Of a stretch of DNA of 6,106 bases, positions 1 to 5,318 are shown one piece after another. The translations under genes were made by a program, and so were the position numbers. The stretch comes from Bacillota bacterium. GTDB lineage: Bacteria; Bacillota; Bacilli; Lactobacillales; Streptococcaceae. The stretch lies in contig JAJXWC010000142.1 of assembly GCA_021781855.1 (NCBI GenBank), positions 1-6,106 on the forward strand, read 5' to 3'. The notes under the pieces were generated by a model. That model did no database searches, was not told the origin of the DNA, and saw only the letters and a list, made by a program, of their open reading frames with translations. Within the stretch, counting starts at the first letter, position 1; every line of letters begins with the position of its first letter.

Positions 1-140
1 TTCTTTTGACCTCGCATAATCTGAAAGAAATTGAGCATTTTTGTGATGAAACTTATCTGCTTTCAGAAAACGGACTGAGCTTGGTGACGGATTTTGAAGC
101 AGCAGCAAAAGTAATTGGCTATATGGACGTGTTTTTCTAA
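1..140 (+). CDS. ABC transporter ATP-binding protein, C-terminal fragment
   Basis: Only the last 45 codons are present; the gene runs off the left edge, with codon phase starting at base 3 and a TAA stop at 138-140. The fragment opens with LLTSHNLKEIEHFCDETYLL, which matches the end of an ABC ATPase: the switch strand and H-loop histidine (TSH), then an acidic helix, then the 'cDe.yLLs.nG' segment that normally reads 'cDri.il..G'. That places it after Walker B, with about 30 residues of tail following. By family knowledge it would bind and hydrolyse ATP at the cytoplasmic face of a membrane exporter or importer. The substrate cannot be inferred because the Walker A, signature motif and any partner permease lie outside the window. 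The call rests on one motif region, so another P-loop ATPase is not fully excluded. No terminator separates it from the next small gene. Confidence 0.65.
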   Translation, partial: LLTSHNLKEIEHFCDETYLLSENGLSLVTDFEAAAKVIGYMDVFF

Positions 141-199
141 CATGAAAGTCAAGCTCGCTTGTCGTTGGCCGTTCGTTGAGCAGTAGAAAGGAGCAAGCT
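137..199 (+). promoter_or_regulatory. Diverged copy A of the repeated structured leader
   Basis: The 3' block GTTGAGCAGTAGAAAG (175-190) differs at one position from the same block before the EIIB-like gene (1493-1508) and at two from the one at 5561-5576. Upstream a hairpin can form: CTAAC 137-141 with GTTGG 164-168, a long 5' internal-loop strand, then CAAG 150-153 with CTTG 158-161 around a CTCG loop. This is the same architecture as the two better copies, but the 5' consensus is missing because this end overlaps the stop of the ABC gene. The block ends in a good Shine-Dalgarno site, AAAGGAG 187-193. Confidence 0.4.
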
Positions 200-364
200 A
201 TGGCAGTAATCGCACCAGTACCAGCGCCAAAAAATGAATTTTTTACAGAAATTGAACAACTACAGAATCAATTCAATCGTGAAGAAAATAAGATTTGGAT
301 TGATGTCAGTAAAGAATATAAAAAATTAAAAGAAAAGAAGTCAAAGACTCAGCAATATGAATAA
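200..364 (+). CDS. Small charged hypothetical protein, 54 residues
   Basis: I do not recognise this protein. The ATG at 200 is chosen because AAAGGAG (187-193) lies six bases upstream; an in-frame TTG at 176 would place that Shine-Dalgarno inside the gene and has none of its own. The product begins MAVIAPVPAPKNEF, a short Pro/Ala-rich and probably flexible start. A predicted helix follows (EIEQLQNQFNREENKIW), and then a strongly basic Lys-rich tail (KEYKKLKEKKSKTQQYE). There is no signal peptide, membrane segment, cysteine or metal-binding motif, so it should be cytoplasmic. Spacing of leading hydrophobic residues would allow a short coiled coil. It follows the ABC gene by 59 bases, carries a diverged copy of the repeated leader, and is closed by a strong terminator at 388-413, so it ends a transcription unit. 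The good ribosome binding site and clean terminator make it a likely real gene. Confidence 0.6.
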   Translation: MAVIAPVPAPKNEFFTEIEQLQNQFNREENKIWIDVSKEYKKLKEKKSKTQQYE

Positions 365-387
365 TCAGTGACTTGTTTACTTCTTGG

Positions 388-413
388 AAAACCGCGAAAA
401 TAGCGGTTTTTTT
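388..413 (+). terminator. Rho-independent terminator after the 54-residue gene
   Basis: A perfect eight-base stem, AAAACCGC (388-395) with GCGGTTTT (403-410), encloses a seven-base loop and runs into seven consecutive T (407-413). It separates the small gene from ruvB; the ruvB -10 box begins only five bases after the T run. Confidence 0.92.
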
Positions 414-414
414 G

Positions 415-423
415 TGGTATAAT
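415..423 (+). promoter_or_regulatory. Extended -10 promoter of ruvB
   Basis: TGGTATAAT gives a TG-extended, perfect TATAAT -10 box at 418-423. No good -35 is present 16-18 bases upstream, where the sequence is the terminator loop; extended -10 promoters can work without one. The predicted start of transcription is about 429-431, only two to four bases before the ruvB ATG, so the mRNA would have essentially no 5' UTR. Confidence 0.7.
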
Positions 424-432
424 TAAACTAAT

Positions 433-1434
433 ATGAACGATATTTTAAATAAAACACCAATGGACGACGAATTGCTCTTAGAAAAATCACTTCGTCCGCA
501 ATATTTTAGTCAATATATTGGGCAGGAAAAGGTTAAATCTCAGCTCGAAATTTTCATTAAGGCGGCAAAAATGCGGGAAGAATCGCTAGACCATGTGCTA
601 CTTTTTGGTCCTCCAGGACTTGGGAAGACAACGATGGCTTTTGTGATTGCCAATGAATTGGGCGTGAATATCAAGCAGACGGCGGGTCCCGCGATTGAGA
701 AGCCGGGTGATTTGGTGGCGATTTTGAATGAGCTTGAGCCGGGTGACGTGCTGTTTATTGATGAAATCCATCGGATGCCGATGCAAGTCGAGGAAGTACT
801 TTATAGTGCAATGGAGGACTTTTATATTGATATTTTGCTGGGTTCTGGTGATGGTTCTCGCAGTGTGCATTTGGAATTGCCACCTTTTACGCTGGTGGGC
901 GCAACGACGCGGGCGGGAATGCTATCCAATCCTTTGCGAGCACGTTTTGGGATTTCGGCACATATGGAATATTATAAGGTGCAGGATTTAGAGGAAATCG
1001 TCAAGCGAACCGCCGATATTTTTGAAGTTGAAGTTGTGGATAATGCGGCACTGGAAATTGCACTGCGGAGCCGTGGCACACCTCGTATTGCCAATCGTTT
1101 GCTCAAACGGGTGCGTGATTTTGCACAAATCATGGGCGATGGGCGTGTGGATAAAGCGATAACGGATAAGGCACTGACGATTCTTGATGTGGATAGCGAA
1201 GGCTTGGACTACATTGACCAAAAAATCCTGAAAACGATGATTGAGATGTATAATGGCGGTCCAGTTGGTTTGGGCACGCTTGCGGTGAATATTGCAGAGG
1301 ATAGGGAGACGGTTGAGGATATGTATGAACCTTATCTCATTCAAAAAGGATTTCTCATGCGCACGAAGCAGGGGCGAAAAGCCACACGGCGTGCCTATGA
1401 ACACCTTGGTTATGTTTATAATCATGAGGATTAG
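433..1434 (+). CDS. ruvB: Holliday junction branch migration DNA helicase RuvB
   Basis: RuvB forms the hexameric AAA+ motor that, with RuvA, drives branch migration of Holliday junctions in recombinational repair; RuvC resolves the junction in many bacteria. The 333 residues match the usual family length. Visible motifs are Walker A GPPGLGKTT (59-67), Walker B LFIDEIHR (107-114), sensor 1 GATTRAG (156-162), the arginine finger in LRARFG (Arg171), sensor 2 GTPRIANRL (215-223), and a C-terminal winged-helix domain with GGPVGL (275-280). The ATG at 433 is fixed by an in-frame TAA at 424-426. The next in-frame ATG (460) also lacks a Shine-Dalgarno site. With the predicted transcription start at about 430, the message is probably leaderless. 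ruvA is not adjacent in this window. Transcription may run on into the EIIB-like gene, since no terminator follows. Confidence 0.97.
   Translation: MNDILNKTPMDDELLLEKSLRPQYFSQYIGQEKVKSQLEIFIKAAKMREESLDHVLLFGPPGLGKTTMAFVIANELGVNIKQTAGPAIEKPGDLVAILNELEPGDVLFIDEIHRMPMQVEEVLYSAMEDFYIDILLGSGDGSRSVHLELPPFTLVGATTRAGMLSNPLRARFGISAHMEYYKVQDLEEIVKRTADIFEVEVVDNAALEIALRSRGTPRIANRLLKRVRDFAQIMGDGRVDKAITDKALTILDVDSEGLDYIDQKILKTMIEMYNGGPVGLGTLAVNIAEDRETVEDMYEPYLIQKGFLMRTKQGRKATRRAYEHLGYVYNHED
1417..1422 (+). promoter_or_regulatory. Possible -10 box for the EIIB-like gene
   Basis: A perfect TATAAT lies inside the last codons of ruvB. No convincing -35 is found 16-18 bases upstream (around CCTATG at 1394-1399). 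The predicted start near 1429 would give a leader of about 88 bases that carries the whole repeated element. The geometry resembles the better promoter before 5583, which is the main reason to list it. Confidence 0.35.
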
Positions 1435-1442
1435 TTTTTCGG

Positions 1443-1517
1443 TAGAAGGCTGTGTGAGTACCTGTAAGGCAGTTTACTGCCGACAGGTGCTAGTTGAGCC
1501 GTAGAAAGAAGTAAAAA
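1443..1517 (+). promoter_or_regulatory. Structured leader element, copy B (before EIIB-like gene)
   Basis: The element starts TAGAAGGCTGTGTGAGTA and ends in GTTGAGCCGTAGAAAG (1493-1508) followed by the ATG nine bases later. It folds into an outer stem GTACCTGT (1458-1465) with ACAGGTGC (1483-1490), an asymmetric AA/G internal loop, and an inner stem GGCAG (1468-1472) with CTGCC (1477-1481) around a TTTA loop. GGCT (1448-1451) can close the whole against AGCC (1497-1500). Copy C at 5510-5582 matches 27 of 29 bases at the 5' end and 14 of 16 at the 3' end, while the stems differ in sequence but still pair. No known riboswitch consensus was recognised. The Shine-Dalgarno (AGAAAGAAG) sits just outside the fold. 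Confidence 0.65.
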
Positions 1518-2462
1518 ATGTTCGTTTATATTGGCTGTGCAGGTGGCGGAACGTCAAGTATGCTTTGTCAGCGTGTGACAAAGGCAATCACGGACTATGA
1601 CGAAAATTTGAATGCCGTTTTTGATACGGTGTCAAATGTTTTTCGTAAACAGCTTGCTTACGGTGCGCATTATGATTTGGTCTTTGCTTATGGCGGATTG
1701 GATGATATCCGTTCTTACAATGCTTTTGATTATGGACAGCTTTTTGATGTTGTTTTTGCTGCACCGCAAGTTAGCTATCTAACACCACTCAAGCAACAGT
1801 TGCTTAGTAAATTTCCAACGATTGTTAAAGATTTGCCACCGAAACTTTTTGGAATGATGGATGCAATGAAGGCTTATGATTTATTGCTGGAGGAATTGAT
1901 TACGCTTGATATGTGGCGTGGATATCAGTCGCAGGTTGCCTTGATGAATAAAGGCTCAGATAAAAATATGGAAATCTATGTTGCGGGCGCCAGTCACGCA
2001 GACCGATATTTTAAGGAGTTTTTTGAGTATTTGAAAGAATTGGACATTCGCGTATTAGCGCAGCCCTACAATTTGGAAACACTTTATAGCTTTGAACCTG
2101 AGACCGATTTTGATATTCGTTTTGTCTTTGGTTCAATGACGATGCTGACGGAAAATGATTTTGCGCGTGTGGCACGGAGAATTGACGGCTTTTTGATTTC
2201 GCCAAGCTCGGTGGGAGCTTTCATCAACCGACGGTCATGGGCGACTGATTATCAGATTCCGCACATGAAATTTGATGACGAAAAAATCAAAAAGCAATTG
2301 AAAAACGGAAAATTCGAAGAACAAAAAGATAAGCTATTAAGTTTTTTAGAAAAAGTGCAGTTGAGAACAGAATTTACAACGGAACGCTCTGTTTCTCGTT
2401 TTGAAGAAAAAGAATTGCCTAAGCGCAAGAAATTTGGTTTTATTGAGTGGGAATTAAGCTAA
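1518..2462 (+). CDS. PTS EIIB (lactose/cellobiose-type) domain protein with degenerate second copy
   Basis: Residues 1-128 resemble a lactose/cellobiose-family PTS EIIB. They start with a beta strand and P-loop-like turn IGCAGGGTSSML, whose Cys7 sits where EIIB phosphocysteine lies. DVVFAAPQVSYL (77-88) corresponds to the 'DvvLlgPQi.ym' strand, and a final helix runs to about 128. Residues 151-250 look like a second copy that lost the cysteine: MEIYVAGASH (151-160) replaces the active loop and DGFLISPSSVGAF (223-235) the 'PQ' strand. A highly charged tail (250-314) follows. At 314 residues it is three times a normal EIIB, and no EIIA or EIIC gene is nearby. A regulatory or sensory role, rather than sugar transport, is inference. 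It lies 83 bases after ruvB behind leader copy B. The start is supported by AGAAAGAAG at 1503-1511. No membrane segments are seen, so it should be cytoplasmic. Confidence 0.65.
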   Translation: MFVYIGCAGGGTSSMLCQRVTKAITDYDENLNAVFDTVSNVFRKQLAYGAHYDLVFAYGGLDDIRSYNAFDYGQLFDVVFAAPQVSYLTPLKQQLLSKFPTIVKDLPPKLFGMMDAMKAYDLLLEELITLDMWRGYQSQVALMNKGSDKNMEIYVAGASHADRYFKEFFEYLKELDIRVLAQPYNLETLYSFEPETDFDIRFVFGSMTMLTENDFARVARRIDGFLISPSSVGAFINRRSWATDYQIPHMKFDDEKIKKQLKNGKFEEQKDKLLSFLEKVQLRTEFTTERSVSRFEEKELPKRKKFGFIEWELS

Positions 2463-2570
2463 GGTAAAAGGAAAATACGAATAGTTTTGCTTGCCTTGGT
2501 AAGATTTGTCGCTTGACGTAAAGGATCAGAGAAAATGCGGCTTCCTATAAGGGGAAAATAGAAGATAAGA

Positions 2571-2574
2571 AGGA
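2571..2574 (+). promoter_or_regulatory. Shine-Dalgarno supporting a TTG start
   Basis: AGGA, within the purine run AAGAAGGAA, lies eight bases before the TTG at 2583. No ATG or GTG start lies closer to the conserved N-terminus. The 120-base gap before it (2463-2582) shows no terminator and no convincing promoter. Confidence 0.6.
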
Positions 2575-2582
2575 ACGGAAGT

Positions 2583-3023
2583 TTGAAAATCATTTTTGTA
2601 TGTCTTGGAAATATCTGCCGTAGCCCGATGGCAGAATTTGTAATGAAAGACCTTTTGGTCAGACAGAAAAAATCTGACCAGTTTATCATTGAAAGTCGTG
2701 CCACATCAAACTGGGAACATGGGAATCCTGTGCATCAAGGCACACTGAAAATTTTAAGAAAATATAATATTACTGTTGATGAGACAAAGCGAAGCCAGCA
2801 AATTACCGTTGACGATTTTGTCAAAGCTGATAAAATTATCGCAATGGACAGCTCAAATTTGACAGACTTGTCAAATTTAGCACCAGAAAATATGCAGCAA
2901 AAAATCACGATGCTGCTTGAGCAATCTGTTCCAGACCCTTGGTACACCAATGATTTTGAACAAACTTACCAGCTTGTCAAAGCAGGGTGTGAACGCTTAT
3001 TGTCTGAGATTTCCGAACAATAA
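2583..3023 (+). CDS. Low-molecular-weight protein tyrosine phosphatase
   Basis: This enzyme hydrolyses phosphotyrosine (or, in some bacterial members, phosphoarginine) in cytoplasmic proteins. The active-site loop CLGNICRS supplies the nucleophile Cys7, Arg13 and Ser14. The general acid is Asp118 in DPWY (118-121), and the 146-residue length is normal for the family. The start is TTG: MKIIFVCLGN aligns with the usual first strand running straight into the P-loop, so no upstream residues are needed, and AGGA lies eight bases upstream. It follows the EIIB-like gene by 120 bases with no terminator between, so read-through expression is possible. Nine bases after its stop comes the glnR operator. 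From memory, streptococci carry a phosphatase of this family next to ruvB, which suggests an old neighbourhood. Whether the target is an exopolysaccharide kinase or something else cannot be told. Confidence 0.92.
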   Translation: MKIIFVCLGNICRSPMAEFVMKDLLVRQKKSDQFIIESRATSNWEHGNPVHQGTLKILRKYNITVDETKRSQQITVDDFVKADKIIAMDSSNLTDLSNLAPENMQQKITMLLEQSVPDPWYTNDFEQTYQLVKAGCERLLSEISEQ

Positions 3024-3032
3024 AAAAACTGA

Positions 3033-3049
3033 TGTTAGAATTTCTAACA
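3033..3049 (+). promoter_or_regulatory. GlnR operator (GlnR box)
   Basis: TGTTAGAATTTCTAACA is a perfect match to the GlnR/TnrA consensus TGTNA-N7-TNACA and is almost fully palindromic. It lies seven bases upstream of the -35 hexamer of the glnR promoter. From family knowledge, GlnR bound here represses glnRA when glutamine is abundant. It is the only such site I found in the window. Confidence 0.93.
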
Positions 3050-3056
3050 TTGGCAC

Positions 3057-3085
3057 TTGACTTGTCAGAAAATTTGAATTATAAT
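3057..3085 (+). promoter_or_regulatory. Sigma-A promoter of glnRA
   Basis: TTGACT (3057-3062) and TATAAT (3080-3085) are separated by exactly 17 bases, a near-consensus vegetative promoter. Transcription should begin near 3092, giving a leader of about 18 bases with GGAGGA at 3095-3100 as ribosome binding site. Confidence 0.92.
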
Positions 3086-3109
3086 ATACAACATGGAGGA
3101 ACGAAAGAA

Positions 3110-3475
3110 GTGAAAGAACGCGAATTACGTCGTTCAATGGCGGTTCTGCCTATCGGAACGGTCATGAAGCTCACGGACTTGTCTGCACGACAAATTCGTT
3201 ATTATGAGGAGCAGGAACTCATTTTTCCTGAGCGAAATGACGGAAATCGTCGAATGTATTCGCTCAATGATATTGATATTCTTTTTGAAATTAGTGATTT
3301 ACTTGCTGAGGGTAACAATATTGCGGAAATTAAACGTATTTTTGCTCAGGATAAGCTTAAACGTACTCAAACGCTTTCCATTGACGAAGTTCATGTCGCC
3401 CTAGAACGCGAATTTGCTCAACAAAGTCGCTTCGACCGCTCAAATCCAACAAATTTTAGCCAACCGCGAATGTGA
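3110..3475 (+). CDS. glnR: Glutamine synthetase repressor GlnR (MerR family)
   Basis: GlnR is the MerR-family repressor that shuts off glnRA and other nitrogen genes when feedback-inhibited GlnA signals glutamine excess. The start is GTG at 3110, nine bases after GGAGGA (3095-3100), giving 121 residues beginning VKERELRRSMAV like other GlnR proteins. A longer reading frame from the ATG at 3032 begins inside the operator and upstream of the promoter, so it is rejected. Residues about 17-38 form the helix-turn-helix, with the MerR hallmark ARQIRYYEEQ (27-36), and GNRRMYSLND (45-54) is the wing. Residues 57-100 should form the dimer helix. The C-terminus (SNPTNFSQPRM) would be the flexible tail that in this family tunes DNA binding through contact with GlnA. 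It is 41 bases from glnA and co-transcribed with it. Confidence 0.96.
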   Translation: MKERELRRSMAVLPIGTVMKLTDLSARQIRYYEEQELIFPERNDGNRRMYSLNDIDILFEISDLLAEGNNIAEIKRIFAQDKLKRTQTLSIDEVHVALEREFAQQSRFDRSNPTNFSQPRM

Positions 3476-3516
3476 GTTTTGACATTTGCACTAAATTAAA
3501 AAACAGGAGCATTTTT

Positions 3517-4857
3517 ATGGTAATCACAGCAGCAGACATCCGTCGCGATGTCAAAGAAAAAGACATCAAATTCTTGCGTCTCATGTTCACTGACATTCTT
3601 GGAACACTCAAAAACGTTGAAGTTCCAGCGACAGACGAACAGCTTGACAAGCTTTTTGAAAATAAAATGATGTTTGATGGCAGCTCAATCGAAGGATTTG
3701 TGCGGATTAACGAATCTGATATGTACCTTTATCCAGACCTTGACACATGGATTGTTTTTCCTTGGGGTGATGACTACGGCAAAGTTGCTGGTGTAATCTG
3801 TGATGTTTACACACCAGAAGGTGAACCATTTGCAGGTGACCCGCGTGGTGTTTTGAAACGTAACCTGAAAGCAATGGAAAAACATGGTTTCAAGAGCTTT
3901 AACCTTGGACCAGAGCCAGAATTTTTCCTCTTTAAACTTGATGAAAACGAAGTACCAACTCTCGAAGTAAATGATAAAGGCGGATATTTTGACCTTGCTC
4001 CTACAGACCTTGCAGGCAATACACGCCGTGAAATTGTTAATGTTTTGACTTCTCTTGGTTTTGAAGTAGAAGCTTCTCACCACGAAGTTGCTATTGGTCA
4101 GCACGAAATTGACTTCAAATATGCAAATGCACTCAAGGCTTGCGATAATATCCAAATCTTCAAACTTGTAGTCAAAACGATTGCGCGTGAACATGGACTT
4201 CATGCTACATTTATGGCAAAACCTGTTCACGGTATCAATGGTTCAGGAATGCACTGCAATATGAGTTTGTTTGATGCGCAAGGAAATAATGTTTTTGCGG
4301 ACCCAGCAGGCGACCTTGGACTTTCTGATGTGGCACACAGCTTTATCGCTGGACTTTTGAAACACGCATATAACTTTACAGCAATTACAAATCCGACTGT
4401 AAACAGCTACAAACGTCTTGTTCCAGGCTATGAAGCACCTGTTTATGTGGCTTGGGCAGGTCGTAACCGTTCACCATTGATTCGTGTTCCGGCTTCTCGC
4501 GGAATGTCAACTCGTGTTGAACTTCGTGCTGTTGACCCAACAGCCAATCCATATTTGGCATTGTCTGTCTTGCTTGCCGCAGGTCTTGATGGTGTCGAAA
4601 ATAAACTTCAAGCACCAGAAGCAATCGAAGAAAACATTTATATCATGACTGAAGCAGAACGCAAAGCACATGGTATCACAGATTTGCCATCAACCTTGCA
4701 CAATGCTGTTAAAGCACTTCGTGAAGACGAAGTTGTAACCGATGCGCTCGGTGAACACGTTTTGGTTAACTTCGTTGAAGCCAAACGTATCGAATGGGCA
4801 AGCTATGCGCAATATGTCAGCCAATGGGAAATTGATAATTATCTTGAATTGTACTAA
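3517..4857 (+). CDS. glnA: Glutamine synthetase, class I-alpha
   Basis: GlnA makes glutamine from glutamate, ammonia and ATP in the cytoplasm as a dodecamer. The 446 residues equal the family norm. The start is ATG 3517, seven bases after AGGAG (3505-3509); a GTG at 3472 overlaps the glnR stop and lacks a suitable site. Visible motifs include FDGSSIEGF (53-61), metal ligands Glu133 and Glu135 (GPEPEFF), Glu190, Glu197 (GQHE), His246 (GMHCNMS) and Glu335. The flap glutamate is Glu306 (GYEAPVY), and DPTANPY (340-346) is also present. Arg63 (FVR) corresponds to the arginine that mediates glutamine feedback in Bacillus GlnA. The adenylylation tyrosine loop of the beta class is absent, so control should be by feedback inhibition and GlnR, not adenylylation. 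Codons look strongly biased, as expected for high expression. It ends the glnRA operon, with its terminator at 5005-5034. Confidence 0.98.
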   Translation: MVITAADIRRDVKEKDIKFLRLMFTDILGTLKNVEVPATDEQLDKLFENKMMFDGSSIEGFVRINESDMYLYPDLDTWIVFPWGDDYGKVAGVICDVYTPEGEPFAGDPRGVLKRNLKAMEKHGFKSFNLGPEPEFFLFKLDENEVPTLEVNDKGGYFDLAPTDLAGNTRREIVNVLTSLGFEVEASHHEVAIGQHEIDFKYANALKACDNIQIFKLVVKTIAREHGLHATFMAKPVHGINGSGMHCNMSLFDAQGNNVFADPAGDLGLSDVAHSFIAGLLKHAYNFTAITNPTVNSYKRLVPGYEAPVYVAWAGRNRSPLIRVPASRGMSTRVELRAVDPTANPYLALSVLLAAGLDGVENKLQAPEAIEENIYIMTEAERKAHGITDLPSTLHNAVKALREDEVVTDALGEHVLVNFVEAKRIEWASYAQYVSQWEIDNYLELY

Positions 4858-4920
4858 TCTTTGATAAAATCAAATTTAGTGCTGTTTCACTTTTGCAGTA
4901 TATTTGCATTTGACTGCCTT

Positions 4921-5001
4921 GAGGTTCAACGTTTAGACTTTAGAACAGGGTAACTTGACATCGGAAATGCAGGTTGTACCTCTAACTCAAAAGTGAGTTA
5001 G
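4921..5001 (+). other. Structured glnA 3' UTR
   Basis: GAGGTTCAAC (4921-4930) pairs with GTTGTACCTC (4973-4982) with a single mismatch, enclosing 42 bases. A second, perfect eight-base hairpin, CTAACTCA (4982-4989) with TGAGTTAG (4994-5001) around AAAG, abuts it, and the terminator follows three bases later. A smaller inverted repeat, GCAGT/ACTGC (4895-4899/4913-4917), precedes. A weak promoter-like pair TTGACT (4910-4915) and TAGACT (4934-4939), spaced 18, could start a short RNA of about 90 bases ending at the terminator. No riboswitch or known RNA consensus was recognised. Confidence 0.5.
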
Positions 5002-5004
5002 TAT

Positions 5005-5034
5005 AAAATCGTGTCGAATTGACACGATTTTTTT
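5005..5034 (+). terminator. Terminator of glnRA
   Basis: A perfect eleven-base stem, AAAATCGTGTC (5005-5015) with GACACGATTTT (5021-5031), has a GAATT loop and ends in seven T (5028-5034). It lies about 150 bases past the glnA stop, an unusually long distance filled by the structured 3' UTR. Confidence 0.95.
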
Positions 5035-5083
5035 GCGAGAAAATCAGAAAACGTTGTGGATAGAAAATCGTATTTCTTATGCT

Positions 5084-5242
5084 TTAACCTAGTAAGTGCC
5101 CGCTAATTGGGATAAGTAGCATTATCTCGCTGCTAAAGCAGCTAGTCGGAAGTCAATCTATGCTTTCGTTCTACTGCCGTAGGGTCAGTCACTTGCGATT
5201 TGAACTTCCGACTTTAGTCGGTTAGTGAAATCGACAGGTTAA
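5084..5242 (+). ncRNA. Candidate multi-branch structured RNA, strand and transcription unproven
   Basis: No coding potential was found here. A nested set of stems closes a roughly 160-base domain: TTAACCT (5084-5090) with AGGTTAA (5236-5242), then CGCTAA (5101-5106) with TTAGTG (5222-5227). Inside lie the hairpins GGGATAA/TTATCTC (5109-5115/5122-5128) and GCTGC/GCAGC with a TAAA loop (5129-5142). A long arm AGTCGGAAGT (5144-5153) pairs with ACTTCCGACT (5204-5213) and continues with CAATC (5154-5158) against GATTTG (5197-5202); CTAC/GTAG (5171-5182) caps it. CCGAC (5208-5212) can instead pair with GTCGG (5217-5221), an exclusive alternative. A weak promoter, TTGTGG (5054-5059) and TATGCT (5078-5083) spaced 18, would start near 5090. 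No terminator follows. SRP, RNase P, T-box and tmRNA consensus blocks are absent. Confidence 0.3.
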
Positions 5243-5318
5243 CAGCTCAATAGTACGGTGTACTGTTGAGGTTGCAGATAGAGGAGCGAAGCTCTCATCT
5301 TTCGTAGTGTGCTGTTAA
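5239..5318 (+). other. Inverted-repeat junction enclosing two hairpins
   Basis: TTAACAGC (5239-5246) is a perfect inverted repeat of GCTGTTAA (5311-5318). Between them lies an eleven-base hairpin, CTCAATAGTAC (5246-5256) with GTACTGTTGAG (5260-5270) and one G-U pair, then the hairpin of repeat unit 1, so a three-way junction can form. TTAA at 5239-5242 is also the closing strand of the preceding domain, so the two folds compete. Confidence 0.4.

Noticed and set aside
176..199. TTG at 176 as start of the small gene.
   Set aside because: It lacks a Shine-Dalgarno site and would put the strong AAAGGAG site inside the gene; ATG 200 fits better.
2513..2551. TTGACG and TATAAG as a promoter for the phosphatase gene.
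   Set aside because: The spacing is 27 bases, too long for sigma-A; no other pairing in the gap is convincing.
3032..3109. ATG 3032 as glnR start.
   Set aside because: It lies inside the GlnR operator and upstream of the promoter; GTG 3110 has GGAGGA at the right distance and begins at the conserved N-terminus.
3472..3516. GTG 3472 as glnA start.
   Set aside because: It overlaps the glnR stop and adds 15 residues absent from the family; ATG 3517 has AGGAG seven bases upstream.
3685..4230. Minus-strand open frame of 181 codons opposite glnA.
   Set aside because: It is a shadow of a strongly codon-biased gene, with no ribosome binding site or promoter.
4955..4960. Perfect TTGACA -35 hexamer in the glnA 3' UTR.
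   Set aside because: No -10 box lies 15-19 bases downstream; the sequence there is part of the 3' UTR stem.
5145..5212. Seven-base acceptor-like pairing suggesting a tRNA.
   Set aside because: There is no T-loop consensus, anticodon arm or D-arm in register.
5222..5242. GTTAGTGAAATCGACAGG resembles the tmRNA 5' block (GGATTCGACAGG).
   Set aside because: No tRNA-like 3' end, T-arm, tag-peptide reading frame or pairing acceptor stem is present downstream; the similarity is short and imperfect.
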